Shown here one piece after another: positions 12,541 through 23,453 of a stretch of 64,000 nt of DNA. The stretch's first letter is position 1. Each line of letters begins with the position of its first letter. The DNA comes from Astragalus membranaceus (lineage: Eukaryota; Streptophyta; Magnoliopsida; Fabales; Fabaceae). The notes beneath the pieces were generated by a model that was not told where the DNA came from, did not search any database, and saw nothing but the letters and a program-made list of their open reading frames with translations. The position numbers were made by a program, and so were the translations under genes. The stretch is taken from positions 66,384,834 through 66,448,833 of the forward strand of contig CM076849.1 of NCBI GenBank assembly GCA_039519185.1. Reading direction: 5' to 3'.

Positions 12541-12617
12541 GTCACTAAATGCTCGTCCTATTTCGAAAACTCACTAAAAAGATAGAAGACAAAAACCTTT
12601 TTCAGGACAAAGAAGAA

Positions 12618-12676
12618 CTACGTAGCTTTGAGTTCTCCATCGCACCGGGAGATACGTAGGAGCGGGCCATGTCCCG
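12618..12676 (+). repeat. Two-hairpin box, copy C
   Basis: Outer arms CTACGTA (12618-12624) and TACGTAG (12653-12659); inner stem TCTCC (12634-12638) with GGAGA (12648-12652). The second hairpin is GGGC (12664-12667), loop CAT, GTCC (12671-12674), with one G-T wobble. Confidence 0.8.
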
Positions 12677-13041
12677 TCAAGCGTTTTTTTTTCTAAAAAC
12701 CCATTCTTCCCCCTTTTCTTTTTCATAATAAATAAAGATTTTCATTGAGAATTTTTCAATAAGAAGTAGAGAGGCAAAATTAAGTATTTTCAAGTCAACA
12801 CACTAAAACCACACATTTAATTAAAGGTTCCCTCTCAGTAGAGAGGACGTGTGGGGGTGCTAACACCTTCCCTGCGCGTAACCGACCCCCGAACCCTATT
12901 CTCTAGTTTCGCAAGACCAATCGCTTTCCAAAAAAGGTTTTCCTAATATTTTCCTTAATAAATATTGGTGGCGACTTCATTGTCTTAGGAAAAGTTGTGA
13001 ACGAGGAAGGTTCTCCCTCGGGGACTTTTTCGGGCGCAACA

Positions 13042-14291
13042 GGTATCAAAACCGTTATTTTGATTTGTATATGTGTGGATTTTAATTGATGATAATGACT
13101 TGAATTTGGTTGTTTGAAGTGGATGTTGTGGCTGTTATGGACAGTGTTTGAGTTAGTAATGGAGCGGAATGAGTAATGGAATCGAACGAAATAGCGAATT
13201 TCACGAAAATGGAAAAAATTTCAAAACTGTCAAACAGGCACGACCCGTGCGCCTCCTGCTGATACTCAAAAGCTGAAATTTTGGGCAAGCACGACCCGTG
13301 CGCTTTTGAGCACGATCCGTGCGCCGACTTCTGTCACTGATTTTAAAACATGTCTAAAGCTATTCCTTTTGGTTCCAAACATCTCTCAATCTTTTTCCCA
13401 ATCTTCCCTAATGATATATGAATGATAATACTTCATTTACACTTATGATTGAGATGTAAATTGGTTGACGGTTGAATTATAAGTATCGTTATAAACCGTA
13501 TGATTTGTACCGAGAGAGAATATACAACGTTTAATGAATGAAAATGGCTTGGTGTCCATAATAAAAAGGACTTGGTGTCCATGAAAAGGTTTTGGTAACA
13601 AAATCAATGATGAATATGTGAGGTGACGACCTCAAGATGTAGCATACTAGGGGAGGGAAGTCATGAGCCCAAAACCTAGGCTCAATCCATGTTTGCTCGT
13701 TAATTGGATATTATCGAGGGGGTTCACCGAAGAAACCGTGTAGTGGTTTTCCGGCGTTATGCTAATGCCATGATGTACGTAGCTATCCAGACTTGGGCTA
13801 TGAGTAAGATATGAATAAAACACCGTGAGTTGAGTTGTGAGGGGGGTCACGAAAGGACTCACTGAGATTTTATCTCACTGTTTATGTTTTGTGGTTTTTA
13901 CAGAGAAACAGGGAAAAGCTAAGGTGAAGAAACATGAGTAGCAGTTGTGCTATATATGGAGATATTATGGATCTTGGAAATCCGCTGGATATTTTGTTTA
14001 GTTCCCTAGTTTCTATATGTATTTCGATATTATGACTTAGATATTGTTAAAGTTATGTATCGCTGTCTTTATTTCTGTTTTGGAGATGTTGAACACTAGG
14101 ACTAATGGCGACACATTTGAGCTATGGTAATGATGAGTCCTTTTGATAAGTCTTGATACTTTATATAGGATAGTAGATGAAAATTCATGAACGTTGGTGT
14201 GTTCAATGTCTTAAAAAGAAATATTACTTTGATGTATGCTTTTATGTGCGCTCCAATATTTCATAAAAGATGAAATACATGGAGTGTTACA
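13042..14291 (+). mobile_element. 5'-truncated Tekay-type LTR
   Basis: It ends with GGAGTGTTACA (14291), the standard 3' end of this LTR class. It carries the class blocks in order: GAGGTGACGACCTC near 13620, CTAGGGGAGGGAAGTCATGAG near 13650 and an ACTCACTGAGAT block near 13858. The start at 13042 matches the middle of the intact Tekay LTR (AAAACCGTTATTTTGA), so its 5' part lies beyond the TAT insertion, outside the window. Palindromic GCACGACCCGTGC units lie at about 13239-13322. Confidence 0.7.
13239..13322. repeat. GCACG-ACC-CGTGC hairpins in truncated LTR
   Basis: Three units, GCACGACCCGTGC twice and GCACGATCCGTGC once, each a 5-bp stem with a 3-base loop. They lie about 1 kb from the LTR 3' end. 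Confidence 0.75.
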
Positions 14292-15096
14292 TTTCCGGTT
14301 CCATTTCGTTCCCGATGCTAATTCCATTTCGAAACCTGGTACCAGTCACAAATTCAGTCCAAACACAATTAAATCAACCAATACATTTCAATCATTGACG
14401 ATCACATGAGTTCCCAATCAACTTTACAATTTCACAATTTTTACAAAAGCGGTTTGTGACACATAATTTCTACACATGCAAATGATTATTCTCAGAACCC
14501 AGGTCAACAACTAAACATGCATTATCATCAAACACTAAATTAAGTGAAGAACTCACCTCAAAATTGTGGAAACAGCAACAAACAACTAAGATATTGCAAC
14601 TTTGAAACCCCAATCAAGCTCCTAGGCACCAACAAGCTCCTATGTATCCCAAACTCGAAAATCAAGCTCCTACCCTTCTTCAATCTACAATGTAGGTGAC
14701 TCTAAGCTCCTAGGACACTCCCAATCCAACATGCATCCAGAAATTTGAGCTATTCAACCCCAAGACCCACATGCAACAATTTGTGAGGAGAAGGAAAAAT
14801 TAAAGGTGAAGATGAGGTGACTAAAATCTTTTGTTGCACTTTGCTTCAAGATGATGAACCCAAATGAAGGATGAGTAAAGATCAAGTGTTCAGAAATGTG
14901 AATGAAATGAGAGGGTTTAGAGTTTCCCTTCTTCTCTCTTTTCTCTTTGATTTTCTTTGTTGTGTGGTGTGTGTGTTTTTTGAAAGTGAGCAAAGTGTGA
15001 GAGTAAGTGAAATGAGAGTGAGGTGGTGTTTGTGTTTCAGCTGAGGGTTATTGTGAGTTACTGTGAAATACCCATTTTGCCCTTACTAATGCTAAT

Positions 15097-17459
15097 TGTA
15101 ATATCCCCAATTTTTACGCTATTTAAATAATTTGTCGTGAATTATTATTTTGTGAAATTCTTGTCTTGATTAGAAATAAAATGATTTGATAGTGGATTGC
15201 TTGATTTAATTACTATATGAATTGTGTGCTTGATTTAATTGATTTCATCACATTATATTAATTAGGAGTGAGGGAATCATTAGGAAATAAATGTTTAAGT
15301 GAAGGGCGAAATTGTCTTTTCCTTATATCCGATATAAGACCCCTTTTCAGCTGAACCTTGGAACAACATTCATTTTTCTAAGATTAGAAACACCCAGCTG
15401 AAGAAGAGAAAGAGAGGGGAGAGGGCGTGAGTTGAGAGGGAGGAAGAGAGGAGGAGCTTCTCAAAGTCTATTGCATGTACAATCTGATTTCACCAATAGT
15501 TTCAGTTTTCCATCCTCTCTCCATTGATACAATTTTCGAAACCATCCTCCTTCTCCACCACATTCCACCATTGAAGACCCACCAAGCCCCACCTAGCCAA
15601 ATTCTGAGTTTTGATGTTGCATGTGAGTTGGGGGAGTGTTAGAACCCTTATCAGTCCCTGAATCACGTATTGGAGCAGTCTAGGAGGTCTAGAATCCAAC
15701 TTGTTCCGTTTGGAAACTGTTTGGTTGGAGAGTTCGTGAGTCGCCGTGTTCCGTGTTGCTAAGTCTTCGGTGCGATTGTTGTTGAAGGTGAATCGGAATG
15801 GACACGGGAACGATCGGAATAGGAAAGAAAACGCGAAAAACTGTTTTTCTGCAACACTGTTAGTCACGCACGGACCGTGTGCCTTTGGGCACGGGTCGTG
15901 CGTGAGATTATGGAACCACTGGTGCTGTTTTTGAAAACGCGCACGGGTCGTGTGCCAAGTCGCACGGACCGTGCGTATCTCTCTGATGTGACATTTTGAA
16001 ATACGTCCTAAGTCATTCCGATTGGTCCTAAGTCCCTTCCAATCCACTCCCCAAGGTTTCCCTGGTATGGGAACACTGTAATTCTACATGTTTAGCTTTG
16101 ACTAAAGTGGTAGTATTGATCGGGAAGTAATTCGGGAACGGAAAGGAATGACACGATAAATGATGGACACGCACGGATCGTGTGTATGGGCGCACGGGTC
16201 GTGCGTGGTCTTCGGGTTGTCTATTTTAAAAAGTGTTTTAAATCATTCCGAACGATTCCAATTGCTTTCTAATCCCTCCTTCCACCTTCCCCAATGATAC
16301 TATAATTGAATTGCCCTGAATTGAGTGGTAATTGACTGTGATTGGATCTAAGTTATGTTAGTACTATATGATTGGTTGTGTTTGGATTACGTTCAGGTTA
16401 AGTGAATGCTCATGTGATTGACCATTGATTTCATGTTATGAATTTGTGTTTGATGTATTGTGCTGGATTGACTGGTTTAGTAAGATTGATAAGATAAGTT
16501 AGCAAACTTTAGTAAGCCATGAGAGATCACTTAATAATTAGACTAAGTTAGTAATTAGATCACGTTAGTAATGAGTTTATGTTCAGTTCAGTTTATTATT
16601 ATGTTATTATCATGTTTAAGTTCACTGTTGATTTCAGTCCAGGTATATCATCATATATATCTTTAGTCGGGGTGACGACCCTATTTAGTTTAGTGTGCTA
16701 GGGGAGAGGTAGTCATGAGCCTTATGAACCTAGGCCCCGTTAGGGACCCAGCCGATTAGTGGGGACGGGTTCACCGGAAGCTTATTATGCCAAGTGACCG
16801 GTGACACGCTATAACTTTAGTTAGTGTTGTTTCTTGTAACCGGCTTGAGGGTTATGAGGACAACTTTAGTTTAGTTTATGTGTTGTATCTTGTAACCGGC
16901 TTGAGGGTTATGAGGTCAACGTTTAGTTAGTTAGCCACATAGTCAACTTTGAGGACTATGATTTATGAGTTAAGTATAATGAATCAAGCATAATTGAACC
17001 GAGAGAATTAGTAAGGGGTCGCGATAGAACTCACTGAGACAAGTTGTCTCACCCAATCCATTGTTGTTGTTTTCAGTTAAGCAGGGGAAGATGAAGACCG
17101 TGAGGCACGGCTATGAAGATGCTTGAGGAGCAGCCGCTATCTTTATTTCTTTATGTCTTGTATTTCAGTTTCCCTTGTATCTCTGTATTTTGTATTCAGT
17201 TTCTTAGATGTACGATGGTACGACTTATGTTTTTAAGTTGTAAATCGCTTCCGCAGACTTTCGTTTTTTTGGTACTGAACACTAGCTGAGTGGTGTACGA
17301 ACGCTTTATGTATTTTATGTCAGTTATATAAGCGAACTTGATGGGTTTTTAGCATCGAGTATTAGTATGAGTTCAGTATTTAAAAAGGAAGTCACTCTGA
17401 TGTATGCCAGTAGTGCGCTTCGGTAATTTCTACAAGATAGAAATTAACGGGGTGTTACA
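15097..17459 (+). mobile_element. Solo LTR, Tekay-type, TSD CTAAT
   Basis: It starts TGTAATATCCCC, ends GGGGTGTTACA, and is flanked by exact CTAAT copies at 15092-15096 and 17460-17464. Interior landmarks match the class: GGGGTGACGACCC near 16670, GGAGAGGTAGTCATGAG near 16703 and CTCACTGAGACAAG near 17030. Open frames of up to 181 codons on the minus strand have no family resemblance and cross the hairpin region; I treat them as chance. This is an LTR without internal region. Confidence 0.9.
15864..16206. repeat. GC-rich hairpins in solo LTR
   Basis: Stem-loops with CACGCACG...CGTGCGTG outer arms (about 15864-15904), a second pair at about 15937-15977 and a third at about 16169-16206. All contain the GCACGGGTCGTGC palindromic core or variants. 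Confidence 0.75.
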
Positions 17460-17675
17460 CTAATTGCACCTTAGCCTCGTTCATACACTACCCAATTGAA
17501 ATAAATAACTAGCACACACAAACACATTTACATGTCTCACTTAATCATATAGTCAAGCAACAATTAAACAACTTGATTAGCAATAATCTTTTTGAATTAA
17601 TAACCAAGCACAATTGCTGTCAAAAAAAAAAAACCAAGCACACAAAAATAAATCTAGCAACTTTGGGATGTTACA

Positions 17676-19136
17676 CTCGTTCCCGTATATACTTTAATGA
17701 TTTCACTAATAAATTGATAGGAAAATTTTTTTCCAAATGATACCGCCAAACTAATGAATTTTCTTCTCAAATATCTCATCGTTAGTGTAAAAAAAAAAAT
17801 ATCCCACCTTTAGCATATCCTTCTTTTATTAAGATCTTAACCTCCTGGTTTGTGCCTTCTTCCATTCGAAATGCAAGTTTTTTCACATAGCCTTGGCCTC
17901 TATTTGCTGTAAACATTTCTTGCTTGCCTTGGAGACAAAGTGATTTCTGATGCCCTTAACAAAGAAGACACGCGTTAAAATGTTAATAAGCATATATCAA
18001 ATAATGCATTAAAAAACCAATTGAAAAGTTAAATCATATTTCTTATATAGCGATGAATAAAGCCCAGAAATATGGAGCAATGAAAACTTAAAATTCTGGA
18101 GGAAAAAAACAGGGATGAGAAAACAATAAAGGAATTATTGAAGAATGTTGGTGGCTCACAAAAATGGTAGGAATTGAGATGTATAAATATGAGTAGGTAT
18201 TAAAGTCCTTTCATTTTTTTTTGGTCTTGTAAAGTCCTTTCATTTTAATTTAGAACAACAAAATTATAAAAATACAATAATTGTTAAAATTCTCTTAATT
18301 TATTTATCATGCTTTGTTACTCTAATTAATTATTTATGGAGGGCACACCCATGTCTTGATGTTCTGAAACTTAAACTAATAAAAGAAAACCATTCATATT
18401 TCTTTAATATAAAACAATAAAAATAAAATAAAACTCAAATTGAGAAAAAGAGAACTATTAAAATCAAATTAATTAACCTAATAGAACTAAACTAAATCAC
18501 ACGTTTTTTTACAACTAAATAAGATGGTTACCAACTCTTAGAATAGCTTATGTTTTGAAACTATATCTGTTGGAAAAAAATCTTCACATTCCGTATTTAA
18601 AAAACATCAAAAATCAAATAAAACTCAAATAAAGTAAAAGTTAACTATTAAAATAAAATTTAAACTAAAAGAATTCAAACGCTAACCAACTCTTGGAATT
18701 CCTTTTTTTCTTTCTTAAAATTAAAGCTTAAAATACACTATTCCTAAAAAAAGCTGAATAAGATAATTAATTACAAAACAAATCGATATTTAGTATCAAT
18801 TGTACATTAAAGGTCTCCATATTATTTATAAAAAAATATAAATATACAAAATTGAGGAACATAGGATCTATATCTATATCTATCCAATATTATATTTTCT
18901 ACATAGATATGTCGTTAAATGTTATTATGAAATTTCAAATTTCCATAAGATAAATATTATTTTCATATCAATACAAATTAGTTACAAAATGTTTCATTTA
19001 AAACATCATTTAATAAGATAGTGGACAATTATGTGTTTTCATTAAAACCAAAGTTTTGGTTATGTGTAAATTATAATTAAATATTAGTATAGACAAAAAT
19101 CATGAGAAGCATTGTGGAGGTTCCATTGGGGTTTCC

Positions 19137-19198
<62 letters not shown>

Positions 19199-19497
19199 TA
19201 TAGGTAGTATTTATACGACAATGAAAAGAAAAACAAACAAAAATCAAAATTCTTGATCTTAATATGTGTTAGATTTAAAAGTATAAACCATGCATCCTTA
19301 AAGTCTAACTTCTGAATGCTGCAAACGGAAAAAACAAAATGAGGTAATTACATAGGTAAGGGTTTGAGAAAATTGTTGCTATTTAGAGTCTCACCCCTTA
19401 AATCTGCAAACAAAATACACAACGAAGTTATAAATGTTTGAGGAAACCATTGCTCTTCTTCCACAATATGTTTATTCTCTCAAAATGAGATTTGGAC
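17676..19497. other. AT-rich region without recognised genes
   Basis: About 1.8 kb of very AT-rich DNA with short open frames only. A slightly less AT-rich patch (about 17820-17960) could be a gene fragment on the minus strand, but I see no family signature. It contains a (TA)n run. Confidence 0.5.
19143..19196. repeat. (TA)n microsatellite
   Basis: About 27 uninterrupted TA units. Confidence 0.95.
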
Positions 19498-20159
19498 TAG
19501 GAATGGCAATGGGGCGGGGCGGGGGCGGGGTGTACCCCCCCGCTCCCCGTCCCCGCCACCCAAATGTTCCCCCGTCCCCGTTCCCCGCCGTGGGGAGTTT
19601 TACTCCCCCATCCCCGTCCCTGCGGATCCCCGCGAATCCTGCAGATCCCACGGGGACCCCATAAAACTACAAAAATAGGCAAAAAAAAATGTAAAATTAC
19701 AATAATAAAGAGACAATATTAACCTTAATTTCAAGATAAAATTAATCATCATCTTAACACAAAAAAAAGACAAATTCCCAAGTTTAAGTAACACATACAT
19801 AGTCGCTAAACCATAATAAATTTCCAAAATTACAATATTGACTTGATCATCATCTCAACACCAAAATTACAATAATGATTTGTCCAAAAAATAAGGCCTT
19901 TATCACCACTCCAAGTGCTGATGTCTCTACCTGCAAAATAATGACTAAATCAGCATCTCCTCACAAAAGTATTTTAAAAGATTATGTATTGACCCAAAAG
20001 TATATCATTTACCTGTTTTTCACAATTCTCATCCTCACCAACAGATTGAAATTGATACATAATTTTTGAAGTACCTAATTAATAAGAACCAGATTGACTT
20101 AAAAGAAATCATTTTGAAAAAAATAAATAGAGGAAATTCAAAATAAAATATATTACCTT

Positions 20160-20353
20160 GCATTTCTTTATGCATCCAACAAGAGACCTAAAGATGGCAT
20201 CTTATCTAACAAGAGACCAATTGCTGCTTCATGCATTATCAACAGTTAATGTTACAAATTTCTATCAATATTCCAATCCATCAAACGGTTTAGTAAAACT
20301 TCACAAATAACATCAGCAGTATGTGGTGCAGGAACATAAATGAACCTAAAATA

Positions 20354-20403
<50 letters not shown>

Positions 20404-21216
20404 TCACGTATAATCATCGAAATATCTTTCAGTAATAATAGATAAAACAAGTTAAACATACTTACCCAATGATCTTATTTTGCAAAGTCCAAGCATCATC
20501 AATGTAATGAGCCGTAATAGACATATATCCTTTATTCTGATTGCTAGCAGTCCACATGTCAGTAGTTATCGCAATCCGACTTCTATTCTTTGCAAGTAGC
20601 TTCATTTGTTTTGACCTCTCCCTTTCATATAATTTCATTATATCACTCTTAATCGTATTGCGAGAAACTACTTTGAACAAAGGTTGAAGAGCATGGCTAT
20701 ACCTTCTAAAACCAATGTGGTCAACAATGCTAAGAGGATACTCATGCAATGCAATCTTCCCTCCAAGCTCCTTTCTAGCAACATCTTGATTAATGTATAG
20801 TTTCCAACTATAAGTGATTCTGGCCTCTTTTGCGAGGAAGTTGCCGTTTGTTCCTCAACTTTTAAAATGGATTGCTTTGTACCCCTCACAGTGCGACGTG
20901 GACATGTGCGATTGTGGTCATGTAAATGTGTGGTTCCTTGTTTAGTTTCACCAACAAGTTTCTTTTCACAATACTCACATATAGCCTTCCATTTGTCACC
21001 TATCTTCTCCCTTCTGAAATGTTTCCAAGCTGCTGATTTTAGTCCTCTTTTGTTAGGACTAGAGGGCTCCACTTCTTGATCTTGTTCTCGGTCTTCCATA
21101 TTCGTGTCATCCGGAGGAATTTCAGTTTGATGTGTCTCTCCCGGTGGAATTAAATTAGGTGCGGGTGAAACTTCAGTGCATTCCACGGGACTATTAGATG
21201 CAATATCTTCAACCAT
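20160..21216 (-). pseudogene. hAT transposase, N-terminal part, frameshifted
   Basis: Reading from 21216, an acidic N-terminus is followed by a BED-type zinc finger (W.HF, then C.YC about 18 residues on, then the H.H pair) and then by transposase sequence containing ITTDMWTASNQNKGY, typical of RICESLEEPER/Ac-like proteins. A frameshift near 20795 separates two open frames (20668-21216 and 20462-20749). After an apparent intron (20346-20465) the family reading continues to about 20250 (IYVPAPHTADVI) and then breaks at stops. The catalytic C-terminal half and hAT dimerisation domain are absent, so the protein is non-functional. Confidence 0.75.
20346..20465 (-). other. Probable intron of hAT transposase, with (AAT)n
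   Basis: On the minus strand it begins GTAAGTATG and ends TTTATTTTAG. Joining the flanks keeps the transposase reading frame. Most of its acceptor half is an (AAT)n microsatellite (about 20354-20401). Confidence 0.6.
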
Positions 21217-21299
21217 TTTAAAAGAGATCCTGCAATATTATATGAGGCAAACTCAACATCATACTAACATTACTCACATTAAAATAAATGAACCTAAAT

Positions 21300-21500
21300 A
21301 TGGCTGAATCCAGTAACATTATTTCAACATTATACTAACATGATTTAACATGATTTAACATCAAAACCCTATTTCAGCAAAATAAGATTCAACATTATTT
21401 CAACATTATTTCAACATCAAAACCCTGTCTAACATGATTCAACATTATTTCAACATTATGGCTAACATGATTTAACATCAAAACCCTATTTCAGCAAAAC
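21300..21500. repeat. Irregular repeats of AACATTATTTCAACAT
   Basis: Short words TTCAACATTATTTC, CATGATTTAACATCAAAACCCTATT and variants recur about ten times upstream of the hAT transposase start. Their subterminal position suggests transposase-binding repeats, but this is inference. Confidence 0.4.
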
Positions 21501-22147
21501 CCTATTATACTAACCCTATTATACAATCACAGAAACATGAAACAGAGAGAGGGTGAGAGGGAAACCATATTATACTAACATGAAACCCTATTTCAGCAAC
21601 AACCACAGAGAGAGGGGGAGAGGGAACCGAAACAGAGAGAGGGGGAGAGGGAACCGAAACAGAGTAAGGGGAAGGAACTTACCAGAAGCGAAGAAGAGAC
21701 AGAGTAGAAGAAGAAGAAGCAGGAAGCAGCGCTGATGTTGGAAGCAGAAAGCAGGAAGCGGCGCTTGGAATGGAGCGGCGGTAGCAGCGCTAGGGCTTGG
21801 AGGCAGCGTATGCGTGGTTTCTGAAAGAAGGAGCGTCGTGGATCCTGATTCCTGAAAGAAGTGGATGGAGCGTGGTTTCTTATTTTGTCAATATTAAAAA
21901 AATAATTATAATAATAAACACTTAAAAAGACAAAAAAAACCAAATATATATAATATATATATTATAGTAAGGGTATTTATGTAAAGTGCTCGGGGCGGGG
22001 AGATAGGTCCCCTGAAATGGCTTCGGGGGGATTATCTCCCCCATACTCGTCCCCACGGGGAAAAATTCACCGCCCGCGGGGCCCCATTCAGGGCAATCTC
22101 CGCGGGGATCTCCATGCTCTGGTGGAAATTGCCATCCCTATAGGGGA

Positions 22148-23327
22148 CGAGCTTTATAAGAGAAGCCCCACTGGGGTATTGTTACGGTGCCTCAAGAGGA
22201 AGGATGCCTATATGGTAATGGCTCAAGTGCACGAGGGAATATGTGGTTCCCACAGGTCTAGCCCCATCATGAAGTGGCTTATCTACAGACACAGATACTA
22301 TTGGCCGACGATCACAGTCGATTGTCTCCAATTTACGAAGGGTTGTGAAGCTTGGCAACTGCATGGGCCGATCCAAAGAGTGCCTGCAGACGAGCTCCAC
22401 CCCATCGTCAAGCCTTGGCTGTTCAGAGGGTGGGCCATGGATTTAATCGGCAAGATACATCCTTCAAGCTCAAAGGTCCATAACTTCATCATTGTAGCTA
22501 CCGACTACTTCACCAAATGGGTGGAAGTCGTGCCTCTGGGGAGTGTCAATCAGGCCGCGGTGATCAAATTCATAGAGAACCAAATCATATATAGATTTGG
22601 AATCCTTGAGACCATCACGGCCGATCAAGGCACAATGTTCACAGGAGAGAAAGTGGTGGCCTTTGCCTAAGAGTATGACATCAAGATGAGACACTCGTCT
22701 CCCTATTATGCTCAAGCTAATGGACAGGCTGAGGCTACCAATAAAATCATTATCGAGCTCATCAAGAAAAACATAGAGGACAAACCTCGGCGGTGGCACG
22801 AAACCCTCAATGAGGTCCTGTGGGCCATGAGGAATTCCAAGTCGACGGCCACGGGGGCGACTCCCTATTGTTTGGTATATGGTTAGGATGCCGTGCTACC
22901 ACTTGAGATTAGTGTGGCATCGTTAAGAGCGGCTCGACAGCACTCTCTCAGTATGGATGAGTACCAATAGGCCATGCTAATGGAGTTGGACTCGGTGGAT
23001 GATGACAGACTGGCTGCCCCTAGCAGGATAGAAATAAATAAGGCTAAGATGGCTTGCGCCTACAACAAGCATGTCAAGCCAAAAAGGTTTGTCGAAGGTG
23101 ACCTTGTTTGGAAGACTTTTCTGCCACTTGGGAGGAAAGACCCCAACTTTGGCAAGTGGTCCCCGAATTGGGATGGGCCCTACATTATAAGTAAAGTGTT
23201 TAATGGCGGAGCATACGGTTTAATTACTTTAGACGGAGAAGAATTCGAGGCGAAAATTAACGGAAAATATCTTAAAGCATATTATCCTACTCTATGGGAA
23301 AGTATGCGAGGGAAAGAGAATTGGTAG
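22148..23327 (+). pseudogene. TAT-lineage Ty3/gypsy integrase, 3' end of pol
   Basis: A single reading frame runs to a stop near 23327 but is broken by three in-frame stops, at 22668, 22884 and 22968. It encodes a decayed zinc-binding N-terminus (HEGICGSH, with one cysteine of the pair changed: CEAW), the core with D in GWAMDLIG and D in ITADQGTMF, and the Y.QANGQAEATN segment with the catalytic E. A C-terminal part follows, rich in GPY-like residues (WDGPYIISKVF, GAYGL). RT and RNase H are missing upstream, where the hAT element begins. The pattern HGPIQRVPA resembles TAT/Ogre-type pol. It probably belongs with the PPT and 3' LTR at 38295-41915. Confidence 0.8.
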
Positions 23328-23453
23328 ACGCAAATTATAATTGTCAAGGTGGCACACCACACACCGGTGGCCTAGTGAGAAGTTAAAGATACAAGAGTCC
23401 CGAGGCTACTCTACTTTCTCCTCGCTGACAACTGTGGGAGCTTCAGTACTGAT

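Larger units (their letters stand above)
9289..13041 (+). mobile_element. TAT/Ogre-like LTR (about 3.75 kb)
   Basis: The 3' end CGGGCGCAACA (13041) is the reverse complement of the start of the solo LTR at 38427, and the two share the block from GGTGGCGACTTCATTG to the end, so this end is solid. The start near 9289 is inferred from the PPT. Inside are a TATA box, a pyrimidine-rich leader (about 9545-9840), a minisatellite (10487-10905), eight stem-loops (11698-12540) and two hairpin boxes. Downstream sequence at 13042 is unrelated LTR interior, so the element inserted into a Tekay-type LTR. Confidence 0.6.
14292..17675 (-). mobile_element. Minus-strand LTR remnant, split by a younger LTR
   Basis: The right end reads GGGATGTTACA (17675), which marks the 5' end of a Tekay-class LTR on the minus strand. 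The body (14292-15096 and 17465-17675) is joined by the TSD CTAAT around the solo LTR at 15097-17459. The other end is missing where it meets the LTR ending at 14291. No coding capacity is seen. Confidence 0.6.
19498..22140 (-). mobile_element. hAT-family DNA transposon, decayed
   Basis: The terminal inverted repeats read TAGGAATGGCAA (19498) and, on the minus strand, TAGGGATGGCAA (ending 22140). Both are followed by G/C-rich subterminal tracts (GGGGCGGGGCGGG type). Ends like these are common in plant Ac-like hAT elements. Candidate 8-bp flanks ATTTGGAC and TAGGGGAC share only the last four bases, so no clean TSD is seen. A broken transposase lies inside on the minus strand. The right side abuts TAT pol and the left abuts AT-rich DNA. 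Confidence 0.75.

Noticed and set aside
15502..16047. 181-codon open frame on the minus strand
   Set aside because: It lies in a solo LTR and crosses the hairpin repeats; low-complexity composition and no domain.
19490..22148. 8-bp target duplication of the hAT element (ATTTGGAC / TAGGGGAC)
   Set aside because: Only four of eight bases match, and the flanks are unrelated sequence, so a rearrangement is at least as likely.
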